From Helicobacter cetorum MIT 99-5656 (GTDB taxonomy: Bacteria; Campylobacterota; Campylobacteria; Campylobacterales; Helicobacteraceae), in assembly GCF_000259275.1 (NCBI RefSeq), contig NC_017735.1, positions 806,001 through 870,000 of the forward strand: 64,000 bases of DNA, written 5' to 3'. Each line of letters starts with the position of its first letter. Position 1 is the first letter of the stretch. Position numbers and translations under genes: made by a program. Shown here in pieces: positions 1 through 8,766 of this stretch. The notes beneath the pieces are model-generated. The model saw only the letters and a list, made by a program, of their open reading frames with translations. It searched no databases and was not told the DNA's origin.

Positions 1-2
1 AT

Positions 3-590
3 ACCAAGCTTTCAAAAAAAGCAGAGGGTATTAAAGAATATCTAAAAGCTCATGATGTCTATATCATTTTTGACTCAGACAACAACATGGATAAAACTCA
101 CGAAGACATAAAGAAACAACTTCAAGAAAAACCAAATAGAGAACATCGCCTAAGCGATGAAGAATTTGAAAAAATTAAGATTTTTTTATTACCAAAAAAT
201 GATGGAAAGAAACATAGTCCCAAATATTGTGAATTAGAGCATTTGCTAGAAAAAATAGCAAAGCAAAGTGAAAATAAAGCATGTTATGAAAAATTTCGCG
301 AACACTACGATAACCTTTTTAATGAAATCAAGGAAATTAAATCTATTAAAAAAGAACAAAAGACACGCAGTAAATACTGGCTATACCCCTATATTATGCT
401 CTTTGTTTGTTTAAGGAGAAGCTTTGTTCCTTGTGGAATGACCGATTTGGATTCTATCGCAACAGCCGCTAAGATACTAGATGACCCAAAAAATGTAGAA
501 ATTCTTAAAAAGCTTTTCAATTTTGAAGCAAAAGAACTTGACCCCTTGATTGAATTTTTAAAACATGATAAATCTGATAAGAACCATTGA
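3..590 (+). CDS. TOPRIM-like hypothetical protein (DUF3226-like), 5' end outside window
   Basis: The reading frame is open back to the window edge, so the first in-window ATG (position 87) is probably internal; about 195 residues are visible. Just before that ATG lies a hydrophobic strand ending in D-S-D (VYIIFDSDNN), the DxD signature of TOPRIM folds. It is followed by FLLPKNDGKK and a LEHLLEKI segment, resembling the LP...LEDLL pattern of DUF3226/OLD-type TOPRIM proteins. No membrane segment or signal peptide is visible. Proteins of this kind are often encoded beside an AAA ATPase and act in nucleic-acid cleavage or phage defence, but the upstream neighbour is not in the window. The fold assignment is inferred from short motifs only; the function is unknown. 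Confidence 0.6.
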   Translation, partial: TKLSKKAEGIKEYLKAHDVYIIFDSDNNMDKTHEDIKKQLQEKPNREHRLSDEEFEKIKIFLLPKNDGKKHSPKYCELEHLLEKIAKQSENKACYEKFREHYDNLFNEIKEIKSIKKEQKTRSKYWLYPYIMLFVCLRRSFVPCGMTDLDSIATAAKILDDPKNVEILKKLFNFEAKELDPLIEFLKHDKSDKNH

Positions 591-719
591 TTTTTTAACT
601 CAAACTGCTTGCACCATGCATTTTTGACAAGCCCGTTTATACTCATTAAATTCTAAGTTTTTCTCAAATTCAGTCTAAGCCGCTAAGTCCCCAGCAATAA
701 CGCACCAAATCCAAACAAC

Positions 720-1643
720 TCAGAGAGACTTATCGCTTAACACCCCTTTTAACCAACTCAAAATTTCTAAAAGCACTTCTTCTTTGTTTTTCTCATTCAA
801 TATCTCATGCCTTAAACCACTAAAGAGCTTTACAACCACGCCAGAAGCCCCTTGTTTTTCTAAACACTCCATAGCACGCACCACGCCTTTTGAAAAATCA
901 CCGCACACATCATCAGCCCCACTCACAAACAACACTTTCAAGTCCTTAGGCACTTTCTCAAAACGAGAAAAACACCGCCTAGCCCCCACCAACAGATTAT
1001 AAAAACTATTGCTCGTAAAGTTAAAACGACACAGCGAATCATTCATATATGTTTCAACAATTTGCTCGTTTTTACAAAGCCAGCTTCCCCTTAAGCCCCC
1101 ACCAAAGCGCCTGACTCTAGGGTGTTTAGAAAAAATCTTACCTATATCATATTGATGAATCAAGCCTAATTTTTTCAACACACCCACAACAGCCACGCTT
1201 AGTGGAAGCAATATAGAAGGGCTTGGCGTGCCTACAAGAATGAGTGCGTCCAAAAGAATGTTTTGTTTTTGAGCTAAACGCCTAGAGAGTAATGAGCCCA
1301 TGCTATGCCCTAATAAAACATGTTTATGGTTAGGAAACTGCTCTTTGATAATACGGCTCAATTTTTCCAAATCACTTACGGCTTCTTCAAAACCATCTTC
1401 ACCCATTTCGCCCAAAAACACATCACTCCCATTAACGCTCTTACCATGCCCCCTATGGTCGTTAATAAACACATCATAACCCCTAGAGCATAGCTCTTCG
1501 CATAACCATGCGTAGCGTTCTTTATACTCCACCATGCCATGAGCGATTTGAACCACCACGCCGACAGGGTCTGTAGGCGTGTATTGATGGTAGTAAATGT
1601 TTAAATCAGGGTTGCTTTGAAAATGCAAGTTACTTTGTTTCAT
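720..1643 (-). CDS. alpha/beta hydrolase, lysophospholipase / monoacylglycerol-lipase type
   Basis: This 307-residue protein has the alpha/beta-hydrolase layout. An oxyanion-type HGM lies near residue 35, NDHRGHGKS near 61-69, and the nucleophile elbow GHSMG at 112-116 (Ser114). A late Asp candidate is in SGADDVCGD and the catalytic His in SGLRHEILNE near the C terminus, so the Ser-Asp-His triad appears complete. This is the hydrolase_4 / serine aminopeptidase S33 pattern of lysophospholipases and monoacylglycerol lipases. No signal peptide is evident, so a cytosolic or peripheral membrane enzyme is likely. It stands alone, about 100 bases downstream of petC on the same strand. The exact substrate cannot be read from the sequence. 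Confidence 0.8.
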   Translation of the reverse strand: MKQSNLHFQSNPDLNIYYHQYTPTDPVGVVVQIAHGMVEYKERYAWLCEELCSRGYDVFINDHRGHGKSVNGSDVFLGEMGEDGFEEAVSDLEKLSRIIKEQFPNHKHVLLGHSMGSLLSRRLAQKQNILLDALILVGTPSPSILLPLSVAVVGVLKKLGLIHQYDIGKIFSKHPRVRRFGGGLRGSWLCKNEQIVETYMNDSLCRFNFTSNSFYNLLVGARRCFSRFEKVPKDLKVLFVSGADDVCGDFSKGVVRAMECLEKQGASGVVVKLFSGLRHEILNEKNKEEVLLEILSWLKGVLSDKSL

Positions 1644-1742
1644 TTCATATCCTTTAAGGGCTTTACAAAGGAAATTCTAACACAAAATAAAACTACAAAA
1701 ATAAATCAAAAATTTTAAAATAATCCCCCCACCTTTTTTAGC

Positions 1743-2600
1743 TCAATGCACTTCGCTCCAAACTTTTCTTTTCCAAGCATAAGCTAAGAAAGCTAACACA
1801 GCAAAGAAAATCATAATCTTAATACCTAAAGTGTCTCGCTCATGCTTTTTGCTATCGCCTGCTTTTTCTAAGTAGGCTATAACTTGTTTTTGAGCTTTTT
1901 CATTCAATCCCACTCTTGGCATGGCGGTGCCGTGCAAGAGCTTTTGAGGGTCATTAATGAAAACATTTAGTCCATGCTCACCCTTAGCTCTAATCATCAT
2001 GGACAAATCAGGCACTTCAGAGCCTAAATAATGCGTTAAATCTTTAGCATTACTAAAAGCTTTGTCTTTAGCATAATCTAGGCTATGGCATCTTTGACAG
2101 CTTTGCGCAAACACTTCCTTATCGCTCAACTTTTCAGGCAAAATAGAAGTGAGATACGCCACAATATCACTCAAATCTTTATCACTAAACTGACTAAACG
2201 CCGGCATAGGATAGGGCTTTTCATCATTGAATTTATGGGTCAATTTTGCTGTTTTTACAGGGTCTTTGATAAAGTGGGCTAAGAAATTCGCATCTAAGAC
2301 TCCAGCAATATGGCTTAAATCTGGTGGCACTACCCCAAAAGATTCACTAGCGCTTTTTTCATCCATAGGTGCAGGAATGTTTTGAGACTTAATGCCATGA
2401 CAAGCGGTGCAATTCTCTGCTACAAGTTGCTTACCTTTCTTAACATCGCCATTTTTTAAATCCATAGGCTCTAAGTCTTTGAAAGCAAAGTCTGCAGGTG
2501 CGACTTTAGGATGCATGACAGAATGGGCATAAGGCTCGACCCCATAATAAATCACCCCTATAACAACAATAAGCAAAACTAAAATCTTAAACTCTCTCAT
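1743..2600 (-). CDS. petC: di-haem cytochrome c1 subunit of ubiquinol-cytochrome c reductase
   Basis: This 285-residue protein has an N-terminal membrane segment (about 5-21), two haem-binding motifs, CTACH at 64-68 and CQRCH at 168-172, and a C-terminal membrane helix near 260-277. The two-haem architecture is the form typical of epsilonproteobacterial bc1 complexes rather than the mono-haem mitochondrial cytochrome c1. It passes electrons from the Rieske protein to periplasmic cytochrome c. It is the third gene of petA-petB-petC; its ATG overlaps the petB stop by 4 bases, which suggests translational coupling. The residues expected for function are present. Confidence 0.93.
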   Translation of the reverse strand: MREFKILVLLIVVIGVIYYGVEPYAHSVMHPKVAPADFAFKDLEPMDLKNGDVKKGKQLVAENCTACHGIKSQNIPAPMDEKSASESFGVVPPDLSHIAGVLDANFLAHFIKDPVKTAKLTHKFNDEKPYPMPAFSQFSDKDLSDIVAYLTSILPEKLSDKEVFAQSCQRCHSLDYAKDKAFSNAKDLTHYLGSEVPDLSMMIRAKGEHGLNVFINDPQKLLHGTAMPRVGLNEKAQKQVIAYLEKAGDSKKHERDTLGIKIMIFFAVLAFLAYAWKRKVWSEVH

Positions 2601-3835
2601 CTAACACCCCCTTGTTTCTTTCTCTCAGCTATCGTAATAATGGGTAGCACCACAAAGAAAAGAGCTAAAAAAGTTACTGAGCCAGCTAAGCCAATGTATT
2701 TACTTGCTCCAAGTGGCGGCAATTTACCATAGATAGTTAAAACAATCATATCAATGATTAATAACCAAAACCACACCATAAAGGCGGGGCGTTTGTGTGC
2801 AGGAGCGACTACTTGACTTCTATCTAAGAAAGGAAGCAAGAAGAAAATCACTTGTGCCACACCAAAAGCCGCTAGACCTAAATCAGCGTTGAAGAAAAAG
2901 CCTCTTAAGACTTCATAGCTCCACAAGAAATACCACTCAGGGTAAATGTGGGGGGGAGTTTTAAGGCTATTAGCTCTTTCAAAGTTGATAGGGTCCATGG
3001 CAAAATCATAGTGGTAACACACGAGATAGAAGAAAAAGACCATGAACGCACAAACCACAAAAATATCCTTAGACAAGAATACCGGCCAAAAAGGAATGAC
3101 TTTAGATTCTTTTTTCTTGCCTTCAATGTATTTTTTCTCTTCTAGTTCAAAGTCAATTTCTTCGCCCTCTTGATTATTGACATGCGGAATGCGTAAAGAG
3201 TAAAAATGCACCCCAATGAGTAAAATGATTGTAATAGGTAGCAAGAATACATGGAGCATAAAAAAGCGTGTTAGAGTTGCATCAGCTACAACATAATTAC
3301 CTCTAATCCACTCAACCACATCAGCCCCAATAAAAGGAATGCCCCCAAATAAGTTTGTGATAACGGTTGCTGCCCAATAGCTCATCTGCCCCCAAGGTAA
3401 CATATACCCACTAAAGGCTTCCGCACTAAAGACCACAAACAAAATCATTCCGCTAATCCAAATCATCTCACGACCCTTTTTATAAGAGCCATAATAAATC
3501 GCTACAAACATATGGATATAAATGATAACAAAAATCATGCTCGCTGCAGTGGCATGCATGTGTCTCCAAAGCCAGCCATAAGCCACTTCTTGCATGATAG
3601 TGAAATTCACGCTATCAAACGCCATTTTCGCATCAGGCTTGTAATACATAAGCAAGAAAATCCCTGAAACTACAAGCACTCCAAAGAGCGTTAATAAAAT
3701 AACCCCCATCGCCCATAAGAAATTGATATTCTTAGGAATCCAATATTCTGTCATTAGCACCTTAGCGAGCTTATTAGTGCCAAGACGCATATCCAGCCAC
3801 TCGCCTAAATTCTTTGCTTTTTTTATTTCTGCCAT
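2597..3835 (-). CDS. petB: cytochrome b subunit of the bc1 complex
   Basis: This 412-residue polytopic membrane protein has many hydrophobic segments and the conserved quinol-oxidation motif PEWYFLW (residues about 298-304). The histidine-containing helices that ligate two b haems are visible, for example RHMHATAASM near 91-100 and RFFMLHVFLLP later. It oxidises quinol and carries the proton-motive Q-cycle in the inner membrane. The start at 3835 follows a good Shine-Dalgarno sequence (AAGGAG). The gene lies between petA (9 bases upstream) and petC (4-base overlap). A run of seven G in the plus strand near 2950 encodes two prolines and is not expected to vary in an essential gene. Confidence 0.94.
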   Translation of the reverse strand: MAEIKKAKNLGEWLDMRLGTNKLAKVLMTEYWIPKNINFLWAMGVILLTLFGVLVVSGIFLLMYYKPDAKMAFDSVNFTIMQEVAYGWLWRHMHATAASMIFVIIYIHMFVAIYYGSYKKGREMIWISGMILFVVFSAEAFSGYMLPWGQMSYWAATVITNLFGGIPFIGADVVEWIRGNYVVADATLTRFFMLHVFLLPITIILLIGVHFYSLRIPHVNNQEGEEIDFELEEKKYIEGKKKESKVIPFWPVFLSKDIFVVCAFMVFFFYLVCYHYDFAMDPINFERANSLKTPPHIYPEWYFLWSYEVLRGFFFNADLGLAAFGVAQVIFFLLPFLDRSQVVAPAHKRPAFMVWFWLLIIDMIVLTIYGKLPPLGASKYIGLAGSVTFLALFFVVLPIITIAERKKQGGVR

Positions 3836-3844
3836 TATTTCTCC

Positions 3845-4348
3845 TTATGCTTTGCCCATCATACTCTTGTATTCAGCCCCTGCTTCACCAAAAGTGATTT
3901 TAGTGCCTTCAATCTTAAAAGGCGGAATGTCAAAAGGTCGTGGAGGGGGTGTGCCAGCGATATTCACGCCATTAGAAGTGAAACGCCCCCCATGGCATGG
4001 ACATAGAAAACCTTTTTCTTCATTTTCATAGGTAGGAATGCAGCCCAAATGCGTGCAAATTTGAATGGCTGTGGTAAAAACGCCATCACCGATTTTAAAA
4101 TCTCGCTTTTCATTAAAGCTCTCTTTTTTAGAACGCTTGAGAATATAAACCGGTTTCCCACGCCATTCTACGGTGGAAAACTGCCCTTCTTGCATGTTAG
4201 CAACATCTATAGTGGTGAAACCTGCTGAAACAACGCTCGGAAGCGGGTCCCAAGTCTTTTTCATCGCTACTAGACTAGCTACCGCTCCCACGGCGGTAAC
4301 ACCAGCCAAGCTCATCCCTAGAAAATCACGCCTTTTAATATCTGCCAT
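3845..4348 (-). CDS. petA: Rieske iron-sulfur subunit of the bc1 complex
   Basis: This 167-residue protein begins with KRRDFLGMSLAGV, a twin-arginine signal-anchor (Arg6-Arg7) followed by a hydrophobic stretch, as expected for a TAT-exported Rieske protein that stays membrane-anchored. The 2Fe-2S ligands are Cys98-x-His100 and Cys116-x2-His119, with the stabilising disulfide pair Cys103/Cys118. A GTPPPRP proline loop follows the cluster-binding region. It transfers electrons from quinol to cytochrome c1. It is the first gene of the petABC operon; AAGGAG lies upstream of the ATG. Confidence 0.95.
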   Translation of the reverse strand: MADIKRRDFLGMSLAGVTAVGAVASLVAMKKTWDPLPSVVSAGFTTIDVANMQEGQFSTVEWRGKPVYILKRSKKESFNEKRDFKIGDGVFTTAIQICTHLGCIPTYENEEKGFLCPCHGGRFTSNGVNIAGTPPPRPFDIPPFKIEGTKITFGEAGAEYKSMMGKA

Positions 4349-4400
4349 GATTAAAAAACTCCTTGATGACTTAATTACCTTTTAGTTTAAAGGCATAGCA

Positions 4401-4413
4401 AACGATTATTTTA
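4401..4413 (-). promoter_or_regulatory. candidate petABC promoter (-10 element)
   Basis: On the minus strand a TAAAAT hexamer (plus-strand 4408-4413) lies about 60 bases upstream of the petA ATG, in the AT-rich gap after mfd. Transcription would start near 4401. H. pylori sigma-80 promoters usually show a -10 box and only a weak -35, so this is a plausible but unproven site. Confidence 0.35.
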
Positions 4414-4480
4414 CAACAAACTCTCTTAATAATCCTTTTAAAATGAAAAATTAAGAGTAAAAATTGAATGCCTTTTATTT

Positions 4481-7400
4481 TCACGCCACGCTTAAAGCCA
4501 TTTGTTTACGCAAAAAACCTAGAAGCGTTTCTAAAATATCATTATCATCTTTGCTAGGGGCTTTTAGGTTCTCTTTAGTCTCATTGTGATAGGTAATCGT
4601 AATGTTTTGATTGAAATTAGAAAGCTTAAGAATGCCAAGCTTATTAGCTAAAATTTTAAGCATAATGATTTGTAAAAATTGCTCGCTCATGCAATCTATT
4701 TTGCCAAATCTATCTTCTATTTCTTCGTGGATTTGTCCCACTTCATCTAAACTTTCACACAAGCTCAAACGCCGATACAAATCTAATCTCAAACTATCAC
4801 TTGCGACCAACTCAGGGTTAATAAACCCACTCACGCTTAATTGAATTTCTACGCTTTTTTCAAGTCTTTTCTTCCCGCCACTGAGTTCATAAATCGCATC
4901 TTCAAGCATGCGTGTATAGAGAGCATAACCGATATTTTTAATATGCCCACTTTGGTCTTGCCCAAGCAAGTTTCCACCCCCCCTAATTTCTAGGTCATGA
5001 TAAGCGATACTCTCCCCACTCCCCAAATACGAATTTTTTTCTAAAGCGAGTAAGCGTTTTAGGGCTTGCTCATTCAAGGATTTATTATCTTCTATGAGAA
5101 AATAACAAAAACCTTCTTTTTTACCCCTACCCACACGCCCCCTTAATTGATGCAAATCCGCTAGTCCAAAATTCTGTGCGTTGTCTATAATAATCGTGTT
5201 AGCATTAGGTAAATGGATACCTGACTCTACAATGGAAGTGCAAAGTAGCATGTGATAGCTCCCCTTAGCAAACTCGAGCATAATTTCTTCACTCTCATTC
5301 GCACTGATTTGTGAATGCAAAATGGCAATCTTAAGCTTAGGAATCAAATTTTCTAACTCAACTTTCACTTTAAGAATGCTTGCAATGTGGTTATGGATAT
5401 AAAAAATCTGTCCGTTACGGCGTAATTCTCTGTGAATGATTTCTTTTAATAATTCGTTGCTCTTTTCTTTTAAGAAAGTGCGGCTAGGCTGTCTGTCTAT
5501 AGGCGGAGTTTTTAAAGAGCTAATGCCCTTAATTTGAGAGAGTGCCATATTTAAGGTGCGTGGAATAGGCGTTGCTGACATGCTTAAAAAATGCACATCT
5601 TTACTCAACATTTTTAAAGCTTCTTTTTGTTTCACTCCAAATTTATGCTCTTCATCTACCACCATTAAGCCTAAGTTTTTAAACTTCGCACTTAAAACGG
5701 CATGCGTGCCTATAAGAACATCAACTAGCCCTAATTCTACAGCCTTTAAAAGCTTGTTCTTCTCGCCTGTTTTAACATACCTATCCAAACGAGCCACTTT
5801 GACACCAAAATTTTCAAAACGCATTCTTAAGGTCTCAAAATGCTGGTGAGATAGTAATGTGGTAGGCACTACTAACGCACTTTGATAGCCATTTAAAAAC
5901 GCGCAAAAAATAGCATGCATAGCCACTTCAGTTTTTCCAAAACCCACATCGCCACTAAGCAGCCTATCCATCACTTTATTAGAGCTTAAATCCTTTGAAA
6001 TTTCAGCAATGGCTTTTTCTTGGTCGCTTGTATACTCAAAACCCGAATGCGATTTAAAGATTTCTAGCTCTGCCAAATGAGTGTCCATCTTTTTCCCTAA
6101 CACCAAATTACGCTCAGCGGCTAATTCTATAATTCTACTAGCAATTTCTAAAAGCTTGGTTCTCACTTTAGATTTTAATTTAGCAAAGCTCCCCTTACCT
6201 AGCCTATCCATAACAGGAATACTATCGCTTTGTGCAACATAGCGAGCGATTAAATGCAAATTTTCAACCGGTAATAGTAGTTTGTCTTCTCCAAAATAGG
6301 CGATTTCTAAAAAATCTCTTGTGCTTCCTAAAATGCTGTGTTGCACTAATTTAGAAAATACCCCCACCCCATAATCTTCATGCACCACCCATTCGCCCAC
6401 ATTCAATTCATTTAAGGCAAGTTTGGATTTTTTACGCCGCTTTTTCCTTTCAAAAGAATTGAGCGAAATAAAAATCTCACTAGGGGTTTTAAAGTTTAAA
6501 ACAAATGGGGCGATTACACACTCAATCGTGCCTGTTTCAAACGCACTTAGCGTATTATCTAAAATCGTTTTATTAGGGGCTAGAAGCGTGATTTTATGGT
6601 GTGAATTAAGAGCCATAAAGCTTTCTATTGCATGCGTATGGATTTCTAAATCTTCATAGCCCTGCAAGGCTTCTAAAACCTTTAAAGGTTTAAAACGCTC
6701 CAAATCTAATTCTTCTAAACTCGCTAATTCTTTAATCTCTTCTAAAGCCTTAGGACTTATGATGCTTTTATATGCACGCAACAAATCTTGTGCTTTTTCT
6801 TCTAAAAACCATAAACCAAAACTAGCTAAATCTTTAGAAAAACTATTCATTTCGCTTTGTTCTACTTTTGTTTTTAAGCTCTCATGCAGGCTTTCATTCA
6901 GGCTAAACAGAGTCGGTGTTATCTCAATCTCTAATAAATCTTTTTCCACGCTCATTTGAGTTGTGGGGTCAAATTCCTTAATGCTCTCACAAAAAGTGTC
7001 AAAAAAACTCAAGCGATACGCCTTAGAGTTAGGCACATAAATATCTACAATATCCCCCCTAAAGCTCGCTTCCCCTTCCACTTCTACCAAGTCTAAAATT
7101 TCGTATCCATAATAAAAAAGCTTGTCTTTCAAATCTCTCAAATCATAATTTTCTGAAAGAGTGATTTTAAAGCTTTCCAAAAGCTCTTTTTTAGGTAAAG
7201 GGTGTAATAAAGCAGAAATAGGGGCGATAATCATAGCCTCTTGTTTGTTTTCTAAGGCTTGATAAAACTCCCTTAAAGCTCCTAAAAGCCGTAAAAATTC
7301 TTCAAAAAACGAACGCAAATCATCATTTTTTTTGGCTCTAAATTCAGGAAAAAGAAAAGTTTTGACGCTTGGTTTGAAAAAATCCACCACTTCCTTAGCA

Positions 7401-7486
7401 AGCTCTGCTTCTTTCAAATCCTTACAAGCAATAATTTGATAGTCAAAGCCCTTGTTTAAGGCTCTATAAAGGCTAGATTGAATCAT
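4481..7486 (-). CDS. mfd: transcription-repair coupling factor
   Basis: This 1001-residue protein has the Mfd domain order. An N-terminal UvrB-like damage-recognition region comes first, then an RNA-polymerase-interaction domain around 361-377 (VGEWVVHEDYGVGVF). A RecG-like helicase core follows, with Walker A GDVGFGKT at 512-519 and a DEEH box about 100 residues later, and a C-terminal TRCF domain ends the protein. It displaces stalled RNA polymerase at lesions and recruits UvrA. Length is slightly below the E. coli enzyme (about 1150), which is normal for Helicobacter. It ends about 130 bases before petA and begins 4 bases after the ccmA stop, so it is probably the last gene of a csd/ccmA transcript. 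Confidence 0.95.
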   Translation of the reverse strand: MIQSSLYRALNKGFDYQIIACKDLKEAELAKEVVDFFKPSVKTFLFPEFRAKKNDDLRSFFEEFLRLLGALREFYQALENKQEAMIIAPISALLHPLPKKELLESFKITLSENYDLRDLKDKLFYYGYEILDLVEVEGEASFRGDIVDIYVPNSKAYRLSFFDTFCESIKEFDPTTQMSVEKDLLEIEITPTLFSLNESLHESLKTKVEQSEMNSFSKDLASFGLWFLEEKAQDLLRAYKSIISPKALEEIKELASLEELDLERFKPLKVLEALQGYEDLEIHTHAIESFMALNSHHKITLLAPNKTILDNTLSAFETGTIECVIAPFVLNFKTPSEIFISLNSFERKKRRKKSKLALNELNVGEWVVHEDYGVGVFSKLVQHSILGSTRDFLEIAYFGEDKLLLPVENLHLIARYVAQSDSIPVMDRLGKGSFAKLKSKVRTKLLEIASRIIELAAERNLVLGKKMDTHLAELEIFKSHSGFEYTSDQEKAIAEISKDLSSNKVMDRLLSGDVGFGKTEVAMHAIFCAFLNGYQSALVVPTTLLSHQHFETLRMRFENFGVKVARLDRYVKTGEKNKLLKAVELGLVDVLIGTHAVLSAKFKNLGLMVVDEEHKFGVKQKEALKMLSKDVHFLSMSATPIPRTLNMALSQIKGISSLKTPPIDRQPSRTFLKEKSNELLKEIIHRELRRNGQIFYIHNHIASILKVKVELENLIPKLKIAILHSQISANESEEIMLEFAKGSYHMLLCTSIVESGIHLPNANTIIIDNAQNFGLADLHQLRGRVGRGKKEGFCYFLIEDNKSLNEQALKRLLALEKNSYLGSGESIAYHDLEIRGGGNLLGQDQSGHIKNIGYALYTRMLEDAIYELSGGKKRLEKSVEIQLSVSGFINPELVASDSLRLDLYRRLSLCESLDEVGQIHEEIEDRFGKIDCMSEQFLQIIMLKILANKLGILKLSNFNQNITITYHNETKENLKAPSKDDNDILETLLGFLRKQMALSVA

Positions 7487-7489
7487 TTC

Positions 7490-7900
7490 CTACTTGTTTT
7501 CAATTTTCTTTTCTTGCTCATTAATTAACAATTTACCCCCTTGAATGCCCTTAGGACGACTCTCTCCAATCAAAATCCCTTTCCTTTCAATCACAAGCTC
7601 TTGGCTAGAAACCTTGCCATCAAGGCGTCCTAAAGGCATGATTTCTACCACTTCGGCTTCCACTACGCCATTAAACTTTCCGCTCACTACCAGTTTGTTA
7701 GCAAAAATCTCACCCACCACCGAGCCGGTTTGTCCGATAACGACCGTGCTTTTAGAATGCACGCTTCCATCCAATTCGCCATCTATATGCAAATGGCAAC
7801 TAGCATGAAACTCACCCTTTATTTTGGTGCCTTGAGCGATGATAGTCGCTGGTCCTACTTTTGCATTAACTGATTTATTATTGTTATCAAAGATTGCCAT
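7490..7900 (-). CDS. ccmA: bactofilin, cell-shape scaffold
   Basis: This 136-residue protein is a single bactofilin (DUF583) right-handed beta-helix: short repeated strands such as IDGELDGSVHSKSTVVIG and KFNGVVEAEVVEIMP between flexible ends. Bactofilins polymerise without nucleotide. In H. pylori CcmA is required for helical shape, acting with the Csd1/Csd2 peptidoglycan endopeptidases. It overlaps the 3' end of the upstream csd1 by 46 bases, a conserved tight arrangement that supports co-expression. The identification rests on the fold signature plus the csd neighbourhood. Confidence 0.92.
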   Translation of the reverse strand: MAIFDNNNKSVNAKVGPATIIAQGTKIKGEFHASCHLHIDGELDGSVHSKSTVVIGQTGSVVGEIFANKLVVSGKFNGVVEAEVVEIMPLGRLDGKVSSQELVIERKGILIGESRPKGIQGGKLLINEQEKKIENK

Positions 7901-8754
7901 CTAATGCTCCTTTCTTTAGTAAAAATTTCTTCAAAGTCTTTCATGTTCCATTTGGTAAAATTCATGGGGTTTATAGGCTGGTTTAAGAAACGCACTTCAT
8001 AGTGTAAATGCGGTCCCGTGCTCATTCCTGTATTACCACTATATCCAATAATCTGCCCTTTTTTGACAAACTCGCCTGTTTTTACGACAATTTTATTCAA
8101 ATGGGCATAGTAGGTCTTGAACCCAAAAGGATGGAATATTTTAACCAAATTTCCATAGCCCCCATTCCATCCCATACTCGCTAGTCCTGCTACCCCACTC
8201 GCACTCGCATATACAGGGGTGTTTATGGCTGTGCTTAAATCTAATCCGGTATGATTGTGCAACACATGCAAAATGGGGTGCATACGCTTGCTAAAGGCGG
8301 CTGATACACGCCGATAGGACTCTAAAGGATAGTCATTAGGAATCAGTCGCATGATAAAGCTTTTTTGCAATCCAGTAATTCCAGCCAAATCCAAACGGCT
8401 AGAAAAATTGCTTTCGCTTGTTTCTTCAGGTCTGTTAATGCCTACCACATCTTCTAAATCATTAATGCGTTCACCTGAGAGCTGTAAATCCTCTAAAAAT
8501 TCATCCATTTTTAAAGAAAGCTTTTCGTTGGTTTGCTTTTTTCTCTCAAATTCCTCAGTAATTAATGTATGTTCTTTGCCAATGTTTTTAATCTCTTTGT
8601 CAAACACTAATAACGAAGTGCCTAAGAACAACAAAGAGCCTACAACACTCAAAAGCACATACAGACAAATTTGACGAAATAGTATATGCACATTGATATA
8701 ACGACTCCCCTTAGAATCCGTAATCATTACAATCAAGCGTCTATCTAAAAACAC
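7855..8754 (-). CDS. csd1: M23 (LytM) peptidoglycan DD-endopeptidase, helical-shape determinant
   Basis: This 299-residue protein has one N-terminal membrane helix (about 30-50), a coiled-coil-like region and a C-terminal LytM domain. The zinc ligands are complete: His-x3-Asp in HTGLDLS and His-x-His in GPHLHYEV. In H. pylori Csd1 trims peptide crosslinks in the periplasm and, with Csd2 and CcmA, produces helical curvature. I assign csd1 to this gene because it lies next to ccmA and has the intact active site; the csd1/csd2 naming follows memory of the H. pylori locus. It starts 12 bases after the stop of the upstream paralogue. Confidence 0.88.
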   Translation of the reverse strand: MFLDRRLIVMITDSKGSRYINVHILFRQICLYVLLSVVGSLLFLGTSLLVFDKEIKNIGKEHTLITEEFERKKQTNEKLSLKMDEFLEDLQLSGERINDLEDVVGINRPEETSESNFSSRLDLAGITGLQKSFIMRLIPNDYPLESYRRVSAAFSKRMHPILHVLHNHTGLDLSTAINTPVYASASGVAGLASMGWNGGYGNLVKIFHPFGFKTYYAHLNKIVVKTGEFVKKGQIIGYSGNTGMSTGPHLHYEVRFLNQPINPMNFTKWNMKDFEEIFTKERSIRWQSLITIINQLMQK

Positions 8755-8766
8755 AAAAACCCCTAC

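Noticed and set aside
2950-2956. Run of seven G (C on the coding strand) in petB as a phase-variation tract
   Set aside because: It encodes two prolines in frame in an essential respiratory gene, and the reading frame is intact. The length is short for frequent slippage.
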